Assembly (NCBI GenBank): GCA_964459465.1
Contig: CAYWLR010000007.1
Coordinates: 80,317-144,316, forward strand
Length of the DNA: 64,000 nt
Direction of reading: 5' to 3'
Origin: CALAMC01 sp964459465
Lineage (GTDB): Bacteria; Zixibacteria; MSB-5A5; GN15; PGXB01
Part shown: positions 26,894 through 35,059 of the stretch, one piece after another
Layout: each line of letters opens with the position of its first letter
Numbering within the stretch: the first letter of the stretch is position 1
Position numbers and translations under genes: made by a program
The notes under the pieces: model-generated
Told to the model about the DNA's origin: nothing
Databases searched by the model: none
The model's input: only the letters and a program-made list of their open reading frames with translations

Positions 26894-28405
26894 TTACAAT
26901 CCGTACAGCTCGCTGTACTTCTCTTTCAGGTACTTCATCATATACACATGGCTCAAGGGTTTGCCGGTGACGACTTCGACCAGTTTTTCCGCCCGGTATT
27001 TCTTGCCATTGGCATGAATCTTTTCGTTGAGCCATTTTTTCAGCGGTAGGAAATTGCCCATTTCGAACTGCTTTTCGAGATCGGGCATCTCTTCTTTGGC
27101 CTTCGCGAAAAACTGCGCCGAGTAGAGATTGCCCAGCGTGTAGGTCGGGAAATAGCCGATCAACCCCCACGACCAGTGAATGTCCTGCAAACACCCCTGC
27201 GCGTCATCGGGCGGCGTGATGCCGAAGTACTTCTTGAAATTTTCGTTCCAGACGTGAGGGACGTCTTTGGGCTGCAAGTCACCCTTGAAAAAGGCGTGCT
27301 CGATTTCGAAGCGCAACAGAATATGCAGGTTATATGTCACCTCGTCGGCCTCAACCCGTATGAACGACGGCCGGACGTCGTTGATGGCGAAATAGAAATC
27401 ATCGAATGAGACATTGGCCAGCGCCGAGGGGAAAGTCTGCTGGGCGCGCGGGAAGAAATGCTTCCAAAATGGTTTGGAACGTCCGACCAGATTTTCCCAC
27501 ATGCGCGACTGCGATTCATGAATCCCCAGCGATACCGAATCGCCGCGCGGCGTGCCATAATGCTCCTTCGGAAGGCCCTGGTCATAGATGCCATGCCCGG
27601 ATTCATGTAGGGTGCCGAAGAAAGCCTGGCCGAAATGTTTGGGATTGTAGCGGGTCGTGATGCGGCAATCGCCGGGCCCGATCCCGGAGCAGAAGGGGTG
27701 GGTGGTTTCGTCGATTCGACCGGAAGACATATCGAACCCGATCGCGGCGGACGCCGCCGCACCGAATATTTTCTGGCGGTCAACCGGGAAATCCTGCTCG
27801 ATTATCTGCATGTTGGGCCGCTTTTTCGAATTGTTAATGGCCTCGACCAGATCGACCAGCTCCTTGCGGAACGATTCGAAGACTTTCCCCACGCTCTCGT
27901 ATGTTGCGCCCGGCTCATAGCGTTCGAGATGAGCATCATAGGCCTCTTTCTCGTACCCGTAATACTCGGCCTGCTTTTTACGAAGGCCGATAATCTTTTC
28001 GAGGTAGGGATAAAACTCGGCAAAATCCGACTTCTGACGGGCCTCGGCCCAGACACCCTGCGAGATGGTGCAGGTATGCGTGATTTCCTCGACCAGCTCC
28101 TTGGGAACTTTGACCTCGCGGTCATACTCGGTGCGCAGTCCGCGAATATTAACGGCGATATCCGAGTACTCGTCTTTGACCATGTCTGACGACTCGACCA
28201 TGGCTATCAAATCACCGATTTCCCGCGACGTGAATTTTTCGTGAACCATGCCGGAAATAAGTGACAGCTGGTTGGCCCGGTGGCCGGCGCCGCCGCGGGG
28301 CATATAGGTGCGTTCATCCCAGCCCAAAACCGAGGCGCAGGACCCCAGCAGACTCATTTCCTTGATTTTTTTAATTAGTTCATTATAGGCGTTTTGCGGA
28401 CTCAT
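26894..28405 (-). CDS. M32 family metallocarboxypeptidase
   Basis: A 503-residue cytoplasmic protein without a signal peptide. It has the M32 signature: CSGIGPGDCRITTRYN, then zinc site HESGHGIYDQG (HEXXH about 267-271) and SLGIHESQSRMWEN with the third ligand, followed by FIRVEADEVTYNLHI. M32 enzymes (Taq/Pfu carboxypeptidase type) remove C-terminal residues from peptides. Length matches the family (about 500). The ATG at 28405 follows AAAGGAAACG. It runs convergently to the exported DUF885 peptidase. Confidence 0.95.
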   Translation of the reverse strand: MSPQNAYNELIKKIKEMSLLGSCASVLGWDERTYMPRGGAGHRANQLSLISGMVHEKFTSREIGDLIAMVESSDMVKDEYSDIAVNIRGLRTEYDREVKVPKELVEEITHTCTISQGVWAEARQKSDFAEFYPYLEKIIGLRKKQAEYYGYEKEAYDAHLERYEPGATYESVGKVFESFRKELVDLVEAINNSKKRPNMQIIEQDFPVDRQKIFGAAASAAIGFDMSSGRIDETTHPFCSGIGPGDCRITTRYNPKHFGQAFFGTLHESGHGIYDQGLPKEHYGTPRGDSVSLGIHESQSRMWENLVGRSKPFWKHFFPRAQQTFPSALANVSFDDFYFAINDVRPSFIRVEADEVTYNLHILLRFEIEHAFFKGDLQPKDVPHVWNENFKKYFGITPPDDAQGCLQDIHWSWGLIGYFPTYTLGNLYSAQFFAKAKEEMPDLEKQFEMGNFLPLKKWLNEKIHANGKKYRAEKLVEVVTGKPLSHVYMMKYLKEKYSELYGL

Positions 28406-28491
28406 GGGCGTTTCCTTTCGCGTGACGGATTTTCAATTAATCAGACGACAATATAGCACATTCGCGCCGAAATAGCAAAATCCGGCAAAAA

Positions 28492-28513
28492 AGGCCGGGA
28501 ATTACCCCGGCCT
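28492..28513 (-). terminator. Intrinsic terminator of the P5C dehydrogenase gene
   Basis: An 8-bp GC-rich stem (AGGCCGGG / CCCGGCCT on the plus strand). It is followed on the minus strand by a T-rich run, 30 bp after the dehydrogenase stop. Confidence 0.85.
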
Positions 28514-28542
28514 CATTCGCCTTTATTTATACCCTTTTACGG

Positions 28543-30162
28543 CTATCCCATAAACGGGTATTTGTAATTTCTGGGCGGGACGAAATTTTCTTTGATCGTC
28601 CGCGGCGACGTCCAGCGAATCATGTTTAACAGCGACCCGGCCTTGTCATTGGTGCCCGACGCCCGCGCGCCGCCGAACGGCTGCTGGCCGACCACCGCCC
28701 CGGTCGGTTTGTCGTTGATATAGAAATTCCCTGCCGCATGACGAAGAGCTCTGTCTGCCTGTTGCACCGCCCGACGGTCGATGGCGAACACGGCCCCGGT
28801 CAGGGCGTACGGTGACGTCTGGTTGCAAATTTCCAGCGTTTCGGTGAATTTGTCATCGTCGTACACATAGATGGTCATAACCGGACCGAAAATCTCTTCT
28901 TCCATCAGACGGAAATGCGGATTAGTCGTGACAACCACGGTCGGTTCGATAAAATAACCCTTGCTGTCGTCATAATGACCGCCGGCGATAATTTCGGCGT
29001 CTGATGCCTTTTTGGCAAAATCGATATATTCGACAATGGTGTCATAGGCCGATTTGTCGATGACGGCGTTGACAAAATTACCGAAGTCCTCGACGTCGCC
29101 CATCTTTATTTCCTTTAAATCGGCCAGAATGCCTTCTTTGATCTTCGGCCAGAGCGATTTGGGGATGTACGAGCGCGAAGCGGCCGAGCATTTTTGCCCC
29201 TGGTATTCGAACGCCCCGCGCACGATGGCCGTGACCACTTCACTCACGTTGGCCGAATTGTGCACGAAAACGAAATCCTTGCCGCCGGTCTCGCCGACAA
29301 TGCGCGGGTATGACTTGTAGGTCGCGATATTTTCGCCGACCACGCGCCACATCGTCTGGAACACGCCGGTACTGCCGGTAAAATGTATCCCGGCCAGGTT
29401 TTTATTTTTGAGGACGTATTCGCCGACATCGGCGCCGCGGGCGGTCACCATGTTGATGACACCGTCGGGCAATCCGGCTTCCTTGAATATTTTCATGATG
29501 AAATGCGCCGTGTAGGTCACCGATGACGCCGGTTTCCAGACGCAGGTGTTGCCCATGATGGCCGGCGCGGAGGGGAGGTTGCCGGCAATCGAGACGAAAT
29601 TGAACGGCGTCACGGCGAAGATGAATCCCTCCAGCGGACGATAATCAAGGCGATCCCATATAGTCGCCGCGCTTTCCGGCTGCATGCCGAAAATTTGTTC
29701 GGCAAAGTGAATGTTATACCTGAAAAAATCGGCCAGTTCGCAGACGGCGTCGATTTCGGCCTGAAAGACGTTTTTGCTGTGGCCCAGCATAGTCGCGGCG
29801 TTCATGATATAACGGTATGGCCCGGCCAGAAGGTCGGCGGCCTTCAGAAATATGGCGGCGCGCTCATGCCAGGGGTATTCCTCCCACATCTTTTTGGCCT
29901 TCATGGCGGCGTCGATGGCGGCATTGATCTCGTCCTTGCCGCCCTGATACGACTGCCCCAGGACTAGATTGTGATTGTGGGGGGCCGTGATTTTTATCGG
30001 TTGACCGGCGCGAACTTCTTTGCCGCCGATAATCATCGGCACGTCTATTTTCTGACTTTTGAGGTCGGCCAGAGCTTTTTTCAATTGCCCGGATTCCTTC
30101 GATCCCGGCGCATACGAATAAACGGGTTCATTGGCCGGTATTGGCACTTTATATATACCCAT
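28543..30162 (-). CDS. pruA: L-glutamate gamma-semialdehyde (1-pyrroline-5-carboxylate) dehydrogenase
   Basis: This 539-residue aldehyde dehydrogenase fits the group-1 P5C dehydrogenases (about 540 aa), not the long proline-utilisation fusion. It shows FTPFNFVSIAGNLPSAPAIMG-type substrate-binding and NAD-binding motifs, VGETGGKDFVFVH with the general-base glutamate, and GQKCSAASR with the catalytic cysteine. It oxidises glutamate semialdehyde to glutamate in proline and arginine catabolism. No proline dehydrogenase gene is adjacent. AGGAG precedes the ATG. The setting among peptidases and an amino-acid symporter supports amino-acid catabolism. Confidence 0.93.
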   Translation of the reverse strand: MGIYKVPIPANEPVYSYAPGSKESGQLKKALADLKSQKIDVPMIIGGKEVRAGQPIKITAPHNHNLVLGQSYQGGKDEINAAIDAAMKAKKMWEEYPWHERAAIFLKAADLLAGPYRYIMNAATMLGHSKNVFQAEIDAVCELADFFRYNIHFAEQIFGMQPESAATIWDRLDYRPLEGFIFAVTPFNFVSIAGNLPSAPAIMGNTCVWKPASSVTYTAHFIMKIFKEAGLPDGVINMVTARGADVGEYVLKNKNLAGIHFTGSTGVFQTMWRVVGENIATYKSYPRIVGETGGKDFVFVHNSANVSEVVTAIVRGAFEYQGQKCSAASRSYIPKSLWPKIKEGILADLKEIKMGDVEDFGNFVNAVIDKSAYDTIVEYIDFAKKASDAEIIAGGHYDDSKGYFIEPTVVVTTNPHFRLMEEEIFGPVMTIYVYDDDKFTETLEICNQTSPYALTGAVFAIDRRAVQQADRALRHAAGNFYINDKPTGAVVGQQPFGGARASGTNDKAGSLLNMIRWTSPRTIKENFVPPRNYKYPFMG

Positions 30163-30204
30163 AGTAATCTCCTGAAGTTTGGTCCGTTGATACAGTTGAA
30201 CGGT

Positions 30205-30702
30205 TTAATAATTGTCCAGATTATTCCATTCGGCGTCTTCCAGCCACTGCTTGGGCCTTTCCAGGAAATGAACGATGTTTTCAATCAACGCCCAATGCTT
30301 GTGTTCTTCGTCGGCAATGAGGTTGAGTGTTTTTCGTATTTCCGGAGTAGTTTCGGTTCCGGCCTTATCGCGATAGAAGTCTTCGGATTTCTTTTCGATA
30401 TTCTGGGCCTCTTTCCATGCTTTGACCACTTCGCCCGAGAATATGGGCGGTTTTTTCGAGGCGGCCAGTTTTTGGAAGACGTTTTTGGCGCCCTTCATTA
30501 CCTGGGTCTGGTCTTTCATCAATTTGGCCCCGGACAGATCGCCGTCCCGGAATTTCCTGAATATTTTATAATGCTTTACTTCATCTTCGGCCAAATCGGT
30601 CAATATGTTTTTAATCACGCCGTTTTCGGCATTGGCGGCCATTTTGCGGTAATAGGCTTCGCCGTCCTTTTCCATCTGCATGGCAAATTCAAAGACGTTC
30701 AT
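30205..30702 (-). CDS. Rubrerythrin-like ferritin-fold protein
   Basis: A 165-residue all-helical protein with paired carboxylate motifs expected for a diiron site (MEKDGEAYYRKMA; LAEDEVKHYKIF; EAQNIEKKSEDFYRD; IADEEHKHWALIENI). This is the ferritin-like domain of rubrerythrins. The C-terminal rubredoxin domain of classic rubrerythrin is absent. Likely a peroxide-scavenging or iron-handling protein. AAAGGAG precedes the ATG at 30702. It is 42 bp upstream of pruA on the same strand and may share its transcript. Confidence 0.87.
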   Translation of the reverse strand: MNVFEFAMQMEKDGEAYYRKMAANAENGVIKNILTDLAEDEVKHYKIFRKFRDGDLSGAKLMKDQTQVMKGAKNVFQKLAASKKPPIFSGEVVKAWKEAQNIEKKSEDFYRDKAGTETTPEIRKTLNLIADEEHKHWALIENIVHFLERPKQWLEDAEWNNLDNY

Positions 30703-30824
30703 TTTGGACTCCTTTTATCTTCTTTCGATTGTTTCTTTTCTTTATAACCAAACAATTTAACAATTGCTCCAAATTTCGCAAGACCCGAATTTCTTTTTCC
30801 CGGGACCAATTTTTATTGAAGTAC

Positions 30825-30853
30825 TTGGCAAATCGAAACGTTATGCGTATAAT
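30825..30853 (+). promoter_or_regulatory. Sigma-70-type promoter of the M3 oligoendopeptidase gene
   Basis: TTGGCA (30825-30830), 17-bp spacer, perfect TATAAT (30848-30853), start site expected near 30860. In the leader, a perfect inverted repeat GTTGTCG-GCAAGA-CGACAAC (30875-30894) could be an operator or an RNA hairpin. Confidence 0.7.
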
Positions 30854-30938
30854 TGGCCATTGTCGGGGTCAATTGTTGTCGGCAAGACGACAACTCAAAT
30901 TTGGACGCGGAATAGTTTCAAAATAAAGGAGTCAGATA

Positions 30939-32768
30939 ATGGATTCTCGAAGTATTCAGGAGACCGGGACAAAAAACGCCGGCCTGCGCTGGGATTTGGA
31001 ATCGATTTTCCCGGGTGAAAGTAAATCCAAAGAATATGCCGAATTTCGGGCCAAGCTGAAAAAAGACCTGACGGCGGTGCGCAAAGCCATCGCCAAACTC
31101 CCGCCGAGATTGAATAATAAAAACGTGCCCGACTGGATTAAAAATATTTTAAAGGTGGAAGATATCCAGAACCGCCTGCAACATGCCTTTTCTTATGCCC
31201 AGTGCCTGATCAGCCAGGATGTCAACGATGAGGCCGCGATCGCCATTTATGGCGAAATGGATGTTATCCATTCCGACTATAAAGCACTGATGGTGGCGCT
31301 TGAAGCCTTCGCGATGAATCAAAGTGATGACTGGTGGAAAAAGCTGGTCAATAATCCGGCCCTCGATAAACGGGCCTTTGGCCTGACCGAGATGAGGCAG
31401 ATCGCCCGCATGAAAATGAAACCAGAATTCGAGGAACTCACCGCCGAACTGGCGGTCAACGGCTATCACGCCTGGAACCGTCTTTATGACAAAATCTATG
31501 GCGATCTGCGGGTGAAATTCACCGAAGAGGACGGGCGGGTTTCGGAATTATCGCTGGGGCAACTGTCCAAAAAAATGTCCAGTTCCAACCGGGCGGTGCG
31601 CCGGCAGGCCCATGAGAAACTGGAAGGGGCCTGGGAAACGGTGGCCAATCAAAGCGCCCTGGCCTTAAACTATCAGGCGGGGTTCCGCTTGAGCGTCTAT
31701 AAACGCCGCGGCTGGAAATCGCCGCTGATTGAACCTCTGCAACAGGCCCGGCTGTCCGAGAAAACGCTTATGGCCATGTGGTCGGCGGTGGAGAAGGCCA
31801 TTCCACGCCTGAAAAAATATATCAACGCCAAGAAAAAGCTCCTGGCTATCGACCAGTTCAAATGGTATGACCAGTTCGCTCCGACCGGGACGCTCGACAA
31901 GAAAATCACATTCGCCGAAGCCGGCGATTTTATTTACGATTTGATATCCGGGTTCTCGAAGCCGCAGGCCGATTTTTCGCGCATGGCGCTTGAAAACCGC
32001 TGGGTCGAAGCCGAAGACCGTCCCGGAAAAGGCGGCGGCGGCTATTGCACTACCTTGAGCGTTGCCAAACAAAGCCGCATCTTCATGACCTATTCCGATA
32101 CTTTTAACGACATGGCGACGCTGGCCCATGAGCTGGGCCACGCCTATCACCACCATGTCTTGAGAGATATCCCGCCGTTCGGCCGCGAGTACCCGCTGAC
32201 ACTGGCCGAGTGTGCTTCGACCTTTAATGAGCTTCTCGTTTTCGACGGTGCCGTCGGAAGAACCCAAAACAGCGAGGAAAAACTGCTTTTGCTCGACCAG
32301 GGTTTGCAGCGGACATTTGCTTTGTTTCCGAATATCTATGCCCGCTTCATTTTCGACAGCGAATTTTATAAGGAACGCGCCGAGGGTCTGGTCAGCCGGA
32401 GCCGTCTCGATGAAATCATGCTGAATGCCCAGAAAAAAGCTTATGGCGATATTCTCGAGGGTGACGATGCCTGGCATCCGCTTTTCTGGGCCTCGAAACT
32501 ACACTTCTTTTTGACCAACCAGCCGTTCTATAATTTTCCGTACACTTTCGGCTTTCTCTTCGCCTGCGGCGTTTACAGCCGAGCCAAAGCCGAAGGAGCG
32601 AAATTCTCGCCCAAGTATATCGCGCTTCTGGCCGACAGCGGGCAGATGAACTGCGAAAAACTGGCCAGAAAACATCTCGGCGTCGATTTGACCAAAGAAG
32701 ATTTCTGGAAAGAATCGGTCAATATGGCCCTGGCCGACGTCGATGAATTTGTGAAATTGGTGGGATGA
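30939..32768 (+). CDS. pepF: M3 family oligoendopeptidase (PepF-like)
   Basis: A 609-residue cytoplasmic peptidase. The zinc site HELGHAYHHH (His397 onwards), preceded by MTYSDTFNDMATLA and followed by ECASTFNELLVFD, which supplies the third ligand, is the M3B signature. Length matches PepF (about 600). It cleaves oligopeptides, acting after transport or proteolysis. AAAGGAG lies before the ATG. Together with the M32 enzyme and the DUF885 protein it forms a set of zinc peptidases within 8 kb. It converges on the ferredoxin/hemerythrin operon across a strong terminator. Confidence 0.94.
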   Translation: MDSRSIQETGTKNAGLRWDLESIFPGESKSKEYAEFRAKLKKDLTAVRKAIAKLPPRLNNKNVPDWIKNILKVEDIQNRLQHAFSYAQCLISQDVNDEAAIAIYGEMDVIHSDYKALMVALEAFAMNQSDDWWKKLVNNPALDKRAFGLTEMRQIARMKMKPEFEELTAELAVNGYHAWNRLYDKIYGDLRVKFTEEDGRVSELSLGQLSKKMSSSNRAVRRQAHEKLEGAWETVANQSALALNYQAGFRLSVYKRRGWKSPLIEPLQQARLSEKTLMAMWSAVEKAIPRLKKYINAKKKLLAIDQFKWYDQFAPTGTLDKKITFAEAGDFIYDLISGFSKPQADFSRMALENRWVEAEDRPGKGGGGYCTTLSVAKQSRIFMTYSDTFNDMATLAHELGHAYHHHVLRDIPPFGREYPLTLAECASTFNELLVFDGAVGRTQNSEEKLLLLDQGLQRTFALFPNIYARFIFDSEFYKERAEGLVSRSRLDEIMLNAQKKAYGDILEGDDAWHPLFWASKLHFFLTNQPFYNFPYTFGFLFACGVYSRAKAEGAKFSPKYIALLADSGQMNCEKLARKHLGVDLTKEDFWKESVNMALADVDEFVKLVG

Positions 32769-32783
32769 GTGCTCAAATGTTCG

Positions 32784-32824
32784 GTCAGGTGCTGATCCCG
32801 ATGAAATCGGGATTGTCACCTGAC
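32784..32824. repeat. Nested palindromic element
   Basis: GTCAGGTG (32784-32791) opposite CACCTGAC (32817-32824) encloses a second perfect palindrome ATCCCGAT-GAA-ATCGGGAT (32795-32813). Stems open with GTC and close with GAC, as in the repeat family described elsewhere in the window. Confidence 0.7.
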
Positions 32825-32832
32825 GGATTCTT

Positions 32833-32856
32833 AAAACGGGCCTGCGGGCCCGTTTT
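32833..32856. terminator. Bidirectional intrinsic terminator
   Basis: A 10-bp stem (AAAACGGGCC / GGCCCGTTTT) with a TGCG loop and T-tracts for both strands. It closes pepF and the five-gene minus-strand operon. Confidence 0.9.
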
Positions 32857-34164
32857 TTATATCCTTGCCAGGCCCAGACAGGCGGCGTGAAGCGAGACGA
32901 CCATGACGATGAAGACCGTCCGCGCCGCTTTGGCCTTATAATTCCAAAAACGATATTCCAGCGAGCTGTGCTCGCAACTGCCGATACAATCCCCGCATAG
33001 AGTACAGTTTATCGCCGGTTTACGGCTTATTATATCAGTTATATTTAAGGCATTGTATTTGCACGACAGGCGGCATATTCCGCAGTCGGTGCAGGAATCG
33101 TTGATGCGCACCCGAAACGGCGATATTTTACCCAGCCAGTTGGCCACCAGTCCGATCGGGCAATACACCACGCAATGCACCATGACCCCTATTTTGCGCG
33201 ACCAGAGAAGCATTACCAGCACTCCGACCAACCCGAAGGTCAAACCGAGTATCGTGGCCAATAGCGACGGCACCCCGGCCAGGCGCAAAATTATGGCCGC
33301 CGCGATAATAAAGGCCAGTATGCCCCACCTGACACGGGCCGTCCAGGGCGGAAGTTTCTGCGGTTTTCGTTTGACATCCGAGGCGGCACTGTCCCACGAG
33401 CCGATATAGCAGAGATGACTGCACCAGGCCGGGCCGACCAGAACCACGGTCGAGAAGAATAATATCGGCATGAAAAAATTATGTCCGCGGTAAATCGGTC
33501 CGGCGGCAATCATGGCCGGGACGGGAAGGTGCAGGTTTCCGGTCATTAAAAATCGTTCCACGCCCAGAAGACCGATAATTAACTGCGCGAAAAAGACGAC
33601 CGAAAATAACAGCCAGATACGCCGCCGCCAGGGGGCGGTCTGCGTTTTATCCAGCATTTTTTCGACGACAAAAGCGGCATAAATCGATAACGCCAGAATT
33701 TCGACCCAACCCATTGTCGGCCAGAAGCGTTCAATCAAAAGCAGCGTAAGGGGGACCTTGAGATGCACAATCGTCAAAAGCAGACCGGTGATGATAAAAC
33801 CGACCGCCGAGGCCGTCGCCGCTTCCGGAAATTGATTGTAGCGGTTTTTGAGTCTTTTCGTGAGAAATAGAAGCGCCGACCCGGCCGTGATGGCGGTCAC
33901 AGCCCCCAGGATGACCGCCATACGTACCCAATCCTGACCCGTACGTGCGCGTAAAGCCGCTATTTGTGCAACTGTATCAAGCCAGATTAAAGCCCCGGTT
34001 GCCAAAACAAGGGGTATGACTATTCCCACCCAGCGCCGGCGAGAAAGCATTAAAAGCGGCACCAGAGCGAAAACCAGCATCAGGCCATGATTTCCGCCCC
34101 GCATGAAATGCGCGCCCAAAATAAGGCAGGACAAAATTACCGGAATATGCGCCAGTATGGTCAC
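32857..34164 (-). CDS. NapH/NosR-like membrane protein with two 4Fe-4S clusters
   Basis: A 435-residue protein with about nine to ten hydrophobic segments. It has two membrane cysteine motifs of the NapH/NosR type (WCSHLCYIGSW and CVVYCPIGLVANWLGK), then a soluble C-terminal ferredoxin-like region with two four-cysteine motifs (CTDCGICRLSC and CTLCGDCIGSC). Such proteins pass electrons across the membrane, usually from quinol. It is the last gene of the five-gene operon, 9 bp after the cupin, and a bidirectional terminator follows. A redox partner for the upstream ferredoxin-type protein is likely. No periplasmic nitrate or nitrous-oxide reductase gene is present. Confidence 0.88.
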   Translation of the reverse strand: MTILAHIPVILSCLILGAHFMRGGNHGLMLVFALVPLLMLSRRRWVGIVIPLVLATGALIWLDTVAQIAALRARTGQDWVRMAVILGAVTAITAGSALLFLTKRLKNRYNQFPEAATASAVGFIITGLLLTIVHLKVPLTLLLIERFWPTMGWVEILALSIYAAFVVEKMLDKTQTAPWRRRIWLLFSVVFFAQLIIGLLGVERFLMTGNLHLPVPAMIAAGPIYRGHNFFMPILFFSTVVLVGPAWCSHLCYIGSWDSAASDVKRKPQKLPPWTARVRWGILAFIIAAAIILRLAGVPSLLATILGLTFGLVGVLVMLLWSRKIGVMVHCVVYCPIGLVANWLGKISPFRVRINDSCTDCGICRLSCKYNALNITDIISRKPAINCTLCGDCIGSCEHSSLEYRFWNYKAKAARTVFIVMVVSLHAACLGLARI

Positions 34165-34173
34165 GGCCCGCTT

Positions 34174-34521
34174 TTATCCGCGCAACATGGTCAACAGCAT
34201 TTTGAATCTCTCGTTGGCTTTGACGCCGTGCGGGATATTGGCGGGCATAAGCACCATCTCGCCTTTTTCGGCGTGCACCGACTGGCCGCCGATAATCAGC
34301 TCGGCGGTGCCGTCGAGGACCTGCACGACGGCATCGAAAGGCGCCGAATGCTCACTCAAATTCTGCCCGGCGTCAAATGAGAAGAGGGTAATGGTTCCGG
34401 CGTTGTTTTTAATCAGCGTTCTGGATACCACCGCTCCCTCGGAGTAATCCACCATATCGATTGGTGAGTACTTCCGGGCGCCTTCAAGCTGGCCCGGTGA
34501 TTTTGTTTGGTTATTCGTCAT
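34174..34521 (-). CDS. Small cupin-domain protein
   Basis: A 115-residue single-cupin protein: SEHSAPFDAVVQVLDGTAEL (first cupin motif, with His and Asp in place of the common HxHxxxE) and GEMVLMPANIPHGVKA (second motif). Probably binds one metal ion. Small cupins of this HSAPFDA type recur in anaerobes next to hemerythrin and DUF1858 genes, and their reaction is not known. It lies 4 bp after the DUF1858-DUF2249 gene and 9 bp before the NapH-like gene in the same operon. Confidence 0.88.
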   Translation of the reverse strand: MTNNQTKSPGQLEGARKYSPIDMVDYSEGAVVSRTLIKNNAGTITLFSFDAGQNLSEHSAPFDAVVQVLDGTAELIIGGQSVHAEKGEMVLMPANIPHGVKANERFKMLLTMLRG

Positions 34522-34525
34522 GTTA

Positions 34526-35059
34526 TTATTCCTTCGTGAAATATGTCTGAAACAGGTCCGGGCCCTCGTGCATCATCCAGCTTTTAAAACCCTTTTTGGC
34601 GGCCATTTCGATAATCGGACTCGGAATGAAGGGTGTCGTTAATTTATATATTTGGCCTGACTCAAGTTTATTTAGCCCGGCGAAAACATGCCCCAACGGT
34701 TGCTCACCGGCATCGATCATGGGACGAGCGTCAAAAGCGTCGGTGACGCCGTTTATATTCATCCACTCCGGACGAGGCGCCGAAGTTATACTGCCGTCGT
34801 TACCGATATCGATACTTCCCTGCCCGACCGCATGTCGTAAATCGTTGACCAGTTTGCCGACGGGAATATTGCCGACTTTGGCCACCTGTCTTAACGTCGC
34901 AACCTTGCCGACCGTGCGGCGCAGGACCGGGTTTTTGAGCTTGGCGAACGATGGTGACATCGACATCAGCATATCTTCCAGTTGCGGATACGCGTCCAGA
35001 AGCGGCCCGACTTTGGTTTCGGGAGTTATGTCCACTTTATTGGTCATATCAGGCACCAT
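34526..35059 (-). CDS. DUF1858-DUF2249 protein
   Basis: A 177-residue soluble protein. Residues about 5-70 match DUF1858 (DITPETKVGPLLDAYPQLED, then RTVGKVATLRQVAKVGNIP). Residues about 105-175 match DUF2249 (FDARPMIDAGEQPLGHVFAG, then IPSPIIEMAAKKGF), a small sulfur-carrier-like fold. Both domains are frequent partners of hemerythrin and DUF438 proteins and of NO or redox stress genes. The ATG overlaps the previous stop (TGATG), showing translational coupling. No catalytic function is established. Confidence 0.85.
   Translation of the reverse strand: MVPDMTNKVDITPETKVGPLLDAYPQLEDMLMSMSPSFAKLKNPVLRRTVGKVATLRQVAKVGNIPVGKLVNDLRHAVGQGSIDIGNDGSITSAPRPEWMNINGVTDAFDARPMIDAGEQPLGHVFAGLNKLESGQIYKLTTPFIPSPIIEMAAKKGFKSWMMHEGPDLFQTYFTKE

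Noticed and set aside
31665..32477. A 270-codon open frame on the minus strand
   Set aside because: Antisense to the M3 peptidase zinc-site region. The long frame is a by-product of codon bias in that gene.
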